A DNA stretch of 11,932 nt. It comes from CAYQTE01 sp964420285 (GTDB lineage: Bacteria; Planctomycetota; Phycisphaerae; Tepidisphaerales; Tepidisphaeraceae). The notes below the pieces were generated by a model that did not search any database, was not told the origin of the DNA, and saw only the letters and a list, made by a program, of their open reading frames with translations. Shown piece by piece: positions 1 through 6,164 of the stretch (the first letter of the stretch is position 1; each line of letters starts with the position of its first letter). Location: positions 1 through 11,932 of the forward strand of contig CAYQTE010000106.1 of assembly GCA_964420285.1 (NCBI GenBank). Reading direction: 5' to 3'. The position numbers were made by a program, and so were the translations under genes.

Positions 1-162
1 ACCTGCGCCCTGGGGGCGGGATTGCCCGCTGGCGACACTCGCTCGGAGCCTGCCATCAGCAGGATCGCTCCGATTCCACTGGATGCGGGCACAACGCAGC
101 CGGCTACCCAACCCGCCCCAATGCCGCCGTGGCCGAACAACGTTCACGGCGAGCGTGGCTGA
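1..162 (+). CDS. Array peptide, copy 0 (5' end outside window)
   Basis: This is the last 53 residues of an array member; reading frame 1 runs open from the window edge to TGA at 160-162. It starts at the conserved Thr-Cys of the hydrophobic segment (TCALGAGLPAGDTR), followed by PAISRIAP, a diverged LDAGTTQPATQP block where the others have LDAAGTQPSTQP, and the tail APMPPWPNNVHGERG. The tail is unlike those of the other copies except for the final RG. Alignment to the full copies implies that about 19 residues are missing. Function is unknown; it is probably exported or processed like its paralogs. Confidence 0.8.
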   Translation, partial: TCALGAGLPAGDTRSEPAISRIAPIPLDAGTTQPATQPAPMPPWPNNVHGERG

Positions 163-191
163 TTTTTCAGGTTCAATCAGGAAACACACCG

Positions 192-404
192 ATGAAGACC
201 TTTCTCAAAGTGGCCGTGGCCGGAAGCACACCGGCATTTCTCGTAACCTGCGCCCTGGGGGCGGGATTGCCCGCTGGCGACACTCGCACTCGCCCGGCTA
301 TCAACAGAATCGCTCCAGTTTCATTGGATGCGGCCGGGACGCAGCCGTCCACGCAGCCCGCGCCGCCGCTTTGGCTGCAAGGCGTAAACGGCTTTCGCGG
401 TTGA
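192..404 (+). CDS. Array peptide, copy 1 (70 aa)
   Basis: The ATG at 192 is chosen because an AGGA box lies 9 bases upstream (179-182) and it aligns with the starts of copies 2 to 4; the open frame extends further upstream but has no support there. Residues 1-6 (MKTFLK) form a basic n-region. Residues 7-27 are hydrophobic with an invariant Cys20 and Pro14, and a possible signal-peptidase I site follows GLPA before GDTR. Then come PAINRIAP, LDAAGTQPSTQP and the tail APPLWLQGVNGFRG. If cleaved, the mature peptide would be about 40 residues, proline-rich and without Cys. The LVTC sequence is only a poor lipobox (Thr before Cys). I recognise no family. It could be a secreted peptide or a RiPP-like precursor with a conserved leader and variable tail. 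Confidence 0.82.
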   Translation: MKTFLKVAVAGSTPAFLVTCALGAGLPAGDTRTRPAINRIAPVSLDAAGTQPSTQPAPPLWLQGVNGFRG

Positions 405-433
405 ATATTCGAGATCAATCGGGAGACGCGCAA

Positions 434-646
434 ATGAGAACATTCCTCAAATTCGCTGTGGCCGGAAGCACGCCGGCATTCATCGTGACTTGCCGGCTGG
501 GCGCGGGATTGTCCGCCAGCGACACTCGCGATGCGCCCATCATCAACAGGATCGCGCCCGCTCCATTGGATGCGGCCGGAACACAGCCATCGACACAACC
601 AGTGCTGGAGCCGCCGGTGGAGCCCATCGTGGGCTTTCGCGGCTGA
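434..646 (+). CDS. Array peptide, copy 2 (70 aa)
   Basis: The start at 434 follows a GGGAG box at 421-425 and begins MRTFLKFAVAG, in register with the other copies. The hydrophobic segment carries FIVTCRLGAGLSASDTR. An Arg directly after Cys20 interrupts the hydrophobic run, which weakens a simple signal-peptide reading and is unlike the Ala of the other four copies. The conserved centre is PIINRIAP followed by LDAAGTQPSTQP, and the tail is VLEPPVEPIVGFRG. The stop at 644-646 lies 28 bases before the next start. The strong conservation of the centre beside a changing tail is the family hallmark. No biochemical function can be assigned. Confidence 0.82.
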   Translation: MRTFLKFAVAGSTPAFIVTCRLGAGLSASDTRDAPIINRIAPAPLDAAGTQPSTQPVLEPPVEPIVGFRG

Positions 647-674
647 TCGGCAAACTGCAAAAGGAGATGCACAC

Positions 675-884
675 ATGACAACATTTCTCAAAGTTGCCGT
701 GGTCGGTGCTGCACCGGCGTTTCTGGTAACCTGCGCTCTGGGCGAGGGATTGTCCGCTGGTGACACTCGTAGCGGGCCAGCGGTAGACAGGATCGCTCCG
801 GCTCCATTGGATGCGGCCGGTACACAGCCGTCCACGCAACCCGTCCCGAACCCGCCGGTGGAGGTTGCCGGCAAGCGCGGCTGA
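675..884 (+). CDS. Array peptide, copy 3 (69 aa)
   Basis: This copy has the best ribosome-binding site of the array (AAGGAGA at 661-667, 7 bases before ATG). It begins MTTFLKVAVVGAAPAF and keeps Cys20, but has Glu24 where the others have Ala. It then reads SAGDTR, PAVDRIAP and LDAAGTQPSTQP. The tail VPNPPVEVAGKRG is one residue shorter than in copy 4 and has KRG in place of FRG. Codon-by-codon comparison with copy 4 gives 18 synonymous and about 11 non-synonymous differences, which argues that the translated product is what is conserved. Confidence 0.84.
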   Translation: MTTFLKVAVVGAAPAFLVTCALGEGLSAGDTRSGPAVDRIAPAPLDAAGTQPSTQPVPNPPVEVAGKRG

Positions 885-913
885 TCAATCAAACTTATTC
901 AGGAGATTCGCCC

Positions 914-1126
914 ATGCAGACATTTCTCAAAGTGGCCATAGCCGGAACCGCACCGGCGTTCTTTGTCACCTGCGCTCTGGGCGCGGGATTGTCCGCCGGC
1001 GATACTCGCAACGGACCGGCCGTTGGCAGGATCGCTCCCGCGTCGCTGGATGCGGCCGGTACACAGCCCTCCACGCAACCCGTCCCGAATCCGCCGGTGG
1101 AGGTTATTAACGGCTTTCGCGGGTGA
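914..1126 (+). CDS. Array peptide, copy 4 (70 aa, last of array)
   Basis: An AGGAG at 901-905 precedes the ATG at 914. The product begins MQTFLKVAIAGTAPAFFVTC, continues LGAGLSAGDTR, PAVGRIAP and LDAAGTQPSTQP, and ends VPNPPVEVINGFRG. It is closest to copy 3 up to the PPVEV of the tail, then shares NGFRG with copy 1, as if tails had been reshuffled or had diverged separately. Its stop codon is only 18 bases before the likely TTG start of the next gene, so the array and the dehydrogenase/radical SAM genes are very probably co-transcribed. Confidence 0.84.
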   Translation: MQTFLKVAIAGTAPAFFVTCALGAGLSAGDTRNGPAVGRIAPASLDAAGTQPSTQPVPNPPVEVINGFRG

Positions 1127-1133
1127 TTTTTGC

Positions 1134-1137
1134 GAGG
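1134..1137 (+). promoter_or_regulatory. Ribosome-binding site deciding the TTG start at 1145
   Basis: GAGG at 1134-1137 stands 7 bases before TTG at 1145. The alternative in-frame TTG at 1130 lies upstream of this box and has no comparable purine run at the right distance. The 1145 start also places the Rossmann glycine motif at residues 8-14, the usual distance from the N-terminus. Confidence 0.55.
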
Positions 1138-1144
1138 TTCGACA

Positions 1145-2035
1145 TTGCCGGCCGAGCTTATCATCGGAGCCAACGGGTATCTGGGCCAATATCTGGCCAA
1201 TGCCCGGCGCGGATGCGATTGCGTGCTGCATTCGCGGACGCCCATGAATTCGTTCTGCGCCCAGGCCGGGTTGCCGTTCTTGCAGGAAGACCTTGTCGAA
1301 TCGCGCGGACTGCTGAGTTCCATTGAACCTGCAACCGTCTACCTTCTGGCCCGGCCGGTGACACAGAACGCCAGCGTTCTGCTGGATTTTGGGCAGAATG
1401 TGCAATGGCTCTTGCAGGAATGGGCCGATCGCAAATGCCTTAGGCGCGTAGTTTTCGCGTCGACGCAGCTTGTGTACGCGACGCCGGCCGACGACACGCC
1501 GCTGCCGGTGAAAAGTCCGCTGGGGCCGGAATCGCCGTACGATTGCCATAAAGCGGCCATGGAATATTTTCTCTCGCTGCTGGCTCATCACGAATCGGGA
1601 ATTTCGGTCGAAGTTTTTCGCATGCCGCTGCTCGCCGGACGGCCGGGCACGGCGGCGCAGGTGCAGGAACAGTTTCTCTTTCAATGGCGTGCGGCCTATC
1701 AAACGGGCTCTCGCTGGTCATTTCCTGCCGATGAACCTCTGCACGCCACCTGGGGCAATTCCTGGGCGCACGTCGATGATGTGGTGAATTTGATGATTCA
1801 TCCCCGGCCGGGACCGGCGCGGTTTCACTTTGTGCAGCCGGTTTCGGGGCATCTGACGTATGTGGCGCTGGATGCGTTTTTCCAATTGAACTACCGCCTG
1901 CCGCCGATGCGGGATAGTCTTCACCTGCCCAGGACGTCGTTCTTTTTGCAGGACAACGCCGACACCAAACCGCGGACAATCGACGAGGCGTTTCCTGAGA
2001 ACATGGATATGGCCGATGAAAATTGTTCACGTTGA
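1145..2035 (+). CDS. NAD(P)-dependent epimerase/dehydrogenase, extended SDR family (short form)
   Basis: A 296-aa protein when read from TTG 1145. The N-terminal Rossmann motif GANGYLG is at about residues 8-14. The SDR catalytic elements follow: the Ser/Thr strand ASTQLVY at about 105-111 and YDCHK (Tyr132, Lys136) as YxxxK. This is the fold of NDP-sugar epimerases, dehydratases and 4-ketoreductases; the exact substrate cannot be read. It is slightly shorter than usual for the family, and its nucleotide-binding half looks abbreviated (few residues between the glycine motif and ARPVTQN). It sits 18 bases after the peptide array and overlaps the radical SAM gene by 20 bases, so translation is probably coupled. 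A redox partner role for the radical SAM enzyme is possible, by analogy with AprD3, the reductase paired with radical SAM AprD4. A sugar reductase for the downstream pathway is the alternative. Confidence 0.85.
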   Translation: MPAELIIGANGYLGQYLANARRGCDCVLHSRTPMNSFCAQAGLPFLQEDLVESRGLLSSIEPATVYLLARPVTQNASVLLDFGQNVQWLLQEWADRKCLRRVVFASTQLVYATPADDTPLPVKSPLGPESPYDCHKAAMEYFLSLLAHHESGISVEVFRMPLLAGRPGTAAQVQEQFLFQWRAAYQTGSRWSFPADEPLHATWGNSWAHVDDVVNLMIHPRPGPARFHFVQPVSGHLTYVALDAFFQLNYRLPPMRDSLHLPRTSFFLQDNADTKPRTIDEAFPENMDMADENCSR

Positions 2036-3758
2036 ACTGCCGCGGTTCTTCACGCTTTCGGTCAAGGAATACATGACTGAGACGGCCTCGGCCCTCCAGA
2101 GCGGTGGGCACGAGTTCGCCCAATACGACATCAACCCCAACTTCTGGCGATGGCTCATGGCGCTCTCCACGCCGCACAGTCCCGGCGATTGCTTCGAGGC
2201 GATTGTGGCGGCCGGAAGCAGCCAGAAACTCTGGCCGGCGATGGCGGAATTGCAGGCGCATTTCCGGGATATCGGCCGGCTGTACGGCGTGCCGGTGAAT
2301 TTGCAGGGGCTGGGCCTTTCGCGTGCGGTGGTTGAATCGTCGTACGCGATGTGTTCGCTGGTGGCCGACAATTTCGGCTGCGCGTTATTCGCCAATTTCT
2401 TTTCGCACGTTGATGAGCGACTGGGATTGCGGCAGGCGGATGTCGTCACGCTGGGGCTGGACAATCCCGAGGGCGTCTTTTGGGCTTTGCAACTGGCGTC
2501 ATGGCTGAGAACGGCCGGTTCCAGTGCGCACATCGGCATTGCCCGTCACAGTTGGGAAAATTATTCGCTGCTGCACCACATAGACGATCTGGCGAAGAAC
2601 GCGTGGTTCTTCAGCGTCATTGATTCGGTGATTCTTTATCAGGAGGAGATCGCTCAGACGATGCGGTCGCTGGTTGCCGTTCTGGATGGATCGGCGCCGG
2701 CCGAGGATTTGCACAACATCGCGATCAAGACCGGCGACGCCGTCCGCGTCATTGCGCCCCGGCCCGCCGATCGCACCGCCGTGCGCATTGCCGATGGCGG
2801 CTACCGGATCCCCCACGAATACTTCACGTCCATGTGCGTTCCGCTGGAGGATATCGTCTATTGCATGTCGATGGTGCGGAACAAATGCTTCTACAAGAAA
2901 TGCAGCTTCTGCGTGCAGGTCGCCAAGCACATCAGCGATAACGCATACAGCGAGGCCGCCGATGTAAAGCGGTCGCTGGACGCCTGCCAGGAACTTCTGC
3001 GTCATGGCGTCGGCATGGTCAACTTCATGGACGAGGCGATGCGGCCGGTCGATTTGCGAGACTTCTGCGCCGGTTTACAGGAGCGGCAATTGCGCATCCA
3101 TTGGGTGGGGCGCATGATCGCCGCGGCCAATCCCAGCGTGGACCTTCTGCACACGATGAAGGAAGCCGGGTGCATCGAGGTTCTGTTCGGACTGGAGACG
3201 TTCGATCACGATGTCGCCGCCGACATGGGAAAGGTCAGCCGTTCGCACCATGACGCGGGCGTGACTTCCGCGATGATCGAGAGATTTCTGGACGCCGGAT
3301 TGTTCCTGATCCTGAGCATGATCTACGAATTCCCGACCGAAACGAACGAGGCCCGCCAGCGAACGCTGAACAACATGGATGAGCTATTTTCCAGAACCGG
3401 CCGCGTTGCCACGATATTCAACCGCTTTCATTTGTTCCACAAATCGCGGATGTATCAGGATCCCGCGGCGTTCAACATCAAGACGATCCAGTCGCGGTTG
3501 CCCGAAAATGATTTGCAATACTATTTCGACTACGACTGCGAGCGACCCCATCCGCCCGCCACCGCTGCGGAGCTGGCCACCATGCACCGCCTGACCCTGG
3601 GATTGCGCGAAGACCGTTACGCCGCCTTGCTTAATCGCCACGGCCGGGACTTGCTCGACATGGCCTATTTTCTCGATTACGGCTCGATGGGCTTCCGGCA
3701 GCGGGCGGAGCACGATTCGGTGCTGTCCTACGAACTGTTTGCGGCGACTGCGGATTGA
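2016..3758 (+). CDS. Radical SAM protein with probable cobalamin-binding-like N-terminal domain
   Basis: A 580-aa protein. Residues 1 to about 215 resemble the alpha/beta B12-binding domain that precedes many radical SAM cores (strand-helix pattern DVVTLGLDN...ALQLASWLR...HIGIARHSW), but no DxHxxG is present, so cobalamin use is not proven. The core has CFYKKCSFC (Cys291, Cys296, Cys299), a CX4CX2C spacing in place of the canonical CX3CX2C for the [4Fe-4S] cluster. The later signatures are normal: NFMDE at about 336-340, HWVGR at 362-366, EAGC at 383-386 and FGLE at 391-394. The C-terminal 150 residues have no SPASM-type cysteine cluster. Possible chemistry includes C-methylation, dehydration or epimerisation of a peptide or sugar. 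Its overlap with the upstream dehydrogenase and closeness to both the peptide array and deoxysugar genes leave both substrates open. Confidence 0.88.
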   Translation: MKIVHVELPRFFTLSVKEYMTETASALQSGGHEFAQYDINPNFWRWLMALSTPHSPGDCFEAIVAAGSSQKLWPAMAELQAHFRDIGRLYGVPVNLQGLGLSRAVVESSYAMCSLVADNFGCALFANFFSHVDERLGLRQADVVTLGLDNPEGVFWALQLASWLRTAGSSAHIGIARHSWENYSLLHHIDDLAKNAWFFSVIDSVILYQEEIAQTMRSLVAVLDGSAPAEDLHNIAIKTGDAVRVIAPRPADRTAVRIADGGYRIPHEYFTSMCVPLEDIVYCMSMVRNKCFYKKCSFCVQVAKHISDNAYSEAADVKRSLDACQELLRHGVGMVNFMDEAMRPVDLRDFCAGLQERQLRIHWVGRMIAAANPSVDLLHTMKEAGCIEVLFGLETFDHDVAADMGKVSRSHHDAGVTSAMIERFLDAGLFLILSMIYEFPTETNEARQRTLNNMDELFSRTGRVATIFNRFHLFHKSRMYQDPAAFNIKTIQSRLPENDLQYYFDYDCERPHPPATAAELATMHRLTLGLREDRYAALLNRHGRDLLDMAYFLDYGSMGFRQRAEHDSVLSYELFAATAD

Positions 3759-3777
3759 GGCAAGGGGCCAGCAGCTT

Positions 3778-3861
3778 ATGAATCGCGCGGCTCGGCCTGT
3801 CGAGCCCATTCCGGCGAAAACTCTCGTCCCACCCATCGCCAGAATCGCCCCCAGCGGGTAA
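3778..3861 (+). CDS. Possible 27-aa ORF echoing the array peptides
   Basis: The 116-bp gap after the radical SAM gene contains ATG 3778 to TAA 3859-3861, preceded by AAGGGG at 3762-3767, 10 bases upstream. The product starts MNRAARPVEPIPAKTLV and ends PPIARIAPSG. The PxIxRIAP block matches the conserved P[AI][IV]xRIAP block of the array peptides, and the DNA around 3834-3850 resembles theirs. It may be a decayed or minimal array member, an unrelated small peptide, or chance. The hydrophobic N-terminus and the TQPSTQP block are missing. The ORF ends 13 bases before the next gene. Confidence 0.25.
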   Translation: MNRAARPVEPIPAKTLVPPIARIAPSG

Positions 3862-3874
3862 AGTCACCCTCGCC

Positions 3875-4864
3875 ATGGGCAATTCATTCTGGATCGATCG
3901 ACCTGTACTGGTGACCGGGGCCACCGGTTTTCTCGGCGGCTGGCTGGTCAAGCGGCTGCTGGCGCAGAGCGCCAATGTCGTGTGCATCGTGCGCGACTGG
4001 GTACCGCGCTCCATGCTTCTGGACGGCGAGCTTATCAGCCGCGTTACGCTCGTTCGCGGCGATATCGTCGATAGCGCACTCCTGGAACGCACGCTGGGCG
4101 AGTACGAAATCGACACCGTTCTGCATCTGGCCGCACAGACCATCGTCGGCATCGCCAACCGTAATCCGCTGAGCACATTCGAGACCAACATCGCCGGAAC
4201 CTGGCGGTTGCTCGAGGCCTGCCGGCGGTCGCCGGCCGTTAAGCAGATCGTCGTCGCCTCCAGCGACAAGGCGTACGGCGATGTCGAGAAGCTGCCGTAC
4301 GACGAATCCACGCCGCTGGTCGGGAAGCATCCGTACGACGTGAGCAAGTCGTGCGCTGATCTGATCGCCCTGACGTATGCGCATACCTACGCGCTGCCGG
4401 TAACGGTGACGCGCTGCGGCAATTTCTATGGCGGCGGCGATCTGAACTGGAACCGCATTGTTCCCGGCACCATACGTTCGGTGTTGCGGAACCAGGAGCC
4501 GATCATTCGTTCCGACGGATCGTTTGTGCGCGACTATTTCTACGTCGAGGACGGCGCGGCGGCCTATATGTTGCTGGCCGAAAAGCTGGCCGCCGATCCG
4601 ACCCTCCGCGGGCAGGCGTTCAATTTCTCCAACGAAATCCAGGTCACCGTGCTGGATCTGGTGCGGCAGATCATGCGGCTCATGAAATGCTCGCTTTCGC
4701 CGCGAGTCTTGTGCCAGGCGTCCAACGAGATCAAGCATCAATACCTCTCGGCCGAAAAGGCCCGGCGGATTCTCAACTGGACGCCGATGTTCGATCTGAC
4801 GGCCGGCCTGGAACAGACCATCGCCTGGTATCAGGAGTTCTTCGCGCATGCCCCAAACGCCTGA
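3875..4864 (+). CDS. NDP-sugar 4,6-dehydratase, RfbG (CDP-glucose 4,6-dehydratase)-like
   Basis: A 329-aa extended SDR protein. FWIDRPVLVTGATGFLGGWL at the N-terminus carries the NAD+ motif (GATGFLG, 15-21) and the trailing Trp-Leu typical of RfbG-type enzymes. The catalytic strand reads ASSDKAYG (128-135): Asp-Lys replaces the Asp-Glu of most 4,6-dehydratases, as is known for CDP-glucose 4,6-dehydratases. PYDVSK (153-158) gives Tyr154/Lys158. Predicted reaction: CDP-D-glucose to CDP-4-keto-6-deoxyglucose in the cytoplasm. The next gene is RfbH, which uses exactly that product, and overlaps it by 17 bases, which supports the assignment. At 329 aa it is somewhat shorter than typical RfbG, so another NDP-hexose substrate is possible. 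ATG 3875 has only a weak upstream site (GGGTAAAG). Confidence 0.82.
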   Translation: MGNSFWIDRPVLVTGATGFLGGWLVKRLLAQSANVVCIVRDWVPRSMLLDGELISRVTLVRGDIVDSALLERTLGEYEIDTVLHLAAQTIVGIANRNPLSTFETNIAGTWRLLEACRRSPAVKQIVVASSDKAYGDVEKLPYDESTPLVGKHPYDVSKSCADLIALTYAHTYALPVTVTRCGNFYGGGDLNWNRIVPGTIRSVLRNQEPIIRSDGSFVRDYFYVEDGAAAYMLLAEKLAADPTLRGQAFNFSNEIQVTVLDLVRQIMRLMKCSLSPRVLCQASNEIKHQYLSAEKARRILNWTPMFDLTAGLEQTIAWYQEFFAHAPNA

Positions 4865-6164
4865 CGAGTTGCGGAACCAGATTCAACAGCTTGTGGCGCA
4901 GTATTACGACGCCGCGTTTGCCCCGCGTCCATTCGTCGCGGGGCAATCGCCGGTTCCCATCTCCGGCCGAGTGTTCGACGTGTCGGATTTGCAGAGCCTT
5001 ATCGAATCATCGCTGGATTTCTGGCTGACGGCCGGACGGTTCGCCGAGCAATTCGAGACCGAGTTCGCCACCGTCTTCGGCACGCGCTATGCCGCGCTGG
5101 TGAATTCCGGATCGAGTGCCAATCTCGTGGCCGTGTCGTCGCTGACCAGCGAATCATGGGGCAATAAGCGACTTGCCCCCGGCGACGAGGTGATCACGGT
5201 GGCGGCCGGTTTCCCGACGACGGTGAACCCGATCCTCCAATGCGGCGCGGTTCCGGTATTTATCGACGTGACCATCCCGACGTACGACGTGGATGTAACG
5301 CAACTGGAAGCCGCCCTGTCCGGCCGGACGCGAGCCGTTGTTCTGGCACACACGCTGGGCAATCCGTTCAATCTCGCGGCGGTCACGGAATTCACGCAGA
5401 AACACGGCCTGTTTCTCGTCGAGGATTGCTGCGACGCCCTGGGCGCGACCTACGCCGGCCGCAATGTTGGCACCTTCGGCGATGTCGCGACCGTCAGCTT
5501 CTATCCCGCCCATCACATCACCATGGGCGAGGGCGGGGCGGTCATGACCAATCGCCCCGGCTTCAAGAAGATCATCGAATCCTTCCGCGACTGGGGCCGC
5601 GATTGCTGGTGCGCCCCGGGCAAGGAGAACACCTGCGGCAAGCGATTTGACTGGAAGCTCGGCGAATTGCCCGAAGGATACGACCACAAATACACCTATT
5701 CGCACATCGGCTACAACCTCAAGGCGACGGACATGCAGGCGGCGGTCGGGCTGTCGCAATTGAAGAAGCTTCCCGATTTCATCAGGCGCCGACGGGCCAA
5801 TTTCCAGTTCCTGTCCGACGGCATGCGCGAACTGGAACATCTTTTCGTGTTGCCGACCGCCACACCCAATTCGCAACCGAGCTGGTTCGGATTTCCCCTG
5901 GCGGTCCGCCCCGAGGCGCCATTCACGCGCGATCAGCTTGTCCGGCATCTCGAGTCGCATCGCATCGGCACGCGACTGCTCTTTGGCGGCAATTTGCTGC
6001 GCCAGCCGGCTTATCTGCACGCCCCGCATCGCGTCGTCGGCGAATTGAAGAACTCCGATTTCGTGATGAACCACGTGTTCTGGATCGGCGTGTATCCGGG
6101 TTTGACCGAGTCACATCTGAGTTACGTGCTGGCCACCATCCGAGGGTTCTGTGCCGCCCATTGA
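4848..6164 (+). CDS. rfbH: CDP-4-dehydro-6-deoxyglucose 3-dehydratase (RfbH/E1)
   Basis: A 438-aa DegT/DnrJ/EryC1-fold protein, about the normal RfbH length. Two features identify it. The lysine that normally binds PLP is replaced by His222 (FYPAHHITMGEGG), which makes this a dehydratase using PMP instead of an aminotransferase. The [2Fe-2S] ligand pattern CX57CX1CX7C is intact at Cys195, Cys253, Cys255 and Cys263 (EDCC...DCWC...TC). It removes the C3 hydroxyl of CDP-4-keto-6-deoxyglucose on the way to 3,6-dideoxyhexoses such as paratose, abequose, tyvelose or ascarylose. The family needs an iron-sulfur flavoprotein reductase (E3, RfbI/AscD type), which is not in this window. AGGAG at 4833-4837 lies 10 bases before ATG 4848. 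It overlaps both neighbours by 14-17 bases. Confidence 0.95.
   Translation: MPQTPDELRNQIQQLVAQYYDAAFAPRPFVAGQSPVPISGRVFDVSDLQSLIESSLDFWLTAGRFAEQFETEFATVFGTRYAALVNSGSSANLVAVSSLTSESWGNKRLAPGDEVITVAAGFPTTVNPILQCGAVPVFIDVTIPTYDVDVTQLEAALSGRTRAVVLAHTLGNPFNLAAVTEFTQKHGLFLVEDCCDALGATYAGRNVGTFGDVATVSFYPAHHITMGEGGAVMTNRPGFKKIIESFRDWGRDCWCAPGKENTCGKRFDWKLGELPEGYDHKYTYSHIGYNLKATDMQAAVGLSQLKKLPDFIRRRRANFQFLSDGMRELEHLFVLPTATPNSQPSWFGFPLAVRPEAPFTRDQLVRHLESHRIGTRLLFGGNLLRQPAYLHAPHRVVGELKNSDFVMNHVFWIGVYPGLTESHLSYVLATIRGFCAAH

Larger units (their letters stand above)
1..1126 (+). repeat. Tandem array of small paralogous peptide genes, about 240-bp period
   Basis: Five direct repeats are visible. The first is cut by the window edge, and the full copies start at 192, 434, 675 and 914, so the period is 242, 241 and 239 bp. 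Each unit is a roughly 70-codon gene plus a 27-30-bp spacer carrying a purine-rich ribosome-binding site. The copies have diverged: between the copies at 675 and 914, 18 codons differ synonymously and about 11 change the residue. That pattern fits old duplications kept under protein-level selection rather than recent slippage. The array probably continues upstream of base 1. No promoter is visible inside it, so it is probably read as one transcript that runs on into the dehydrogenase and radical SAM genes. Confidence 0.95.

Noticed and set aside
192..260. Array peptides as lipoproteins, from LVTC around Cys20
   Set aside because: Thr directly before the Cys is disfavoured in lipoboxes, copy 2 has Arg right after the Cys, and a better-placed signal-peptidase I site follows at GLSA/GLPA.
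173..892. A 239-codon open frame on the minus strand running through the peptide array
   Set aside because: It exists because repeated copies keep the same antisense frame open. The plus strand has a ribosome-binding site for every copy and a synonymous-change excess in the plus frame, so the minus frame is a shadow.
1..1126. Regular tandem repetition, considered as a CRISPR array or phase-variable repeat
   Set aside because: The unit is about 240 bp, each contains a complete gene, and the copies differ mostly at third codon positions. There are no short identical repeats with unique spacers.
3789..3806. Inverted repeat GGCTCG...CGAGCC in the gap after the radical SAM gene, as a terminator
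   Set aside because: The stem is only 6 bp, no T-run follows, and it lies inside the possible 27-aa ORF. There is not enough to call a terminator.
3884..4849. A long antisense open frame opposite the RfbG-like gene (and similar ones opposite rfbH at 5154-6074 and opposite the AGE gene)
   Set aside because: Long antisense frames are common in GC-rich genes. The plus-strand proteins have intact catalytic motifs, and the antisense products show none.
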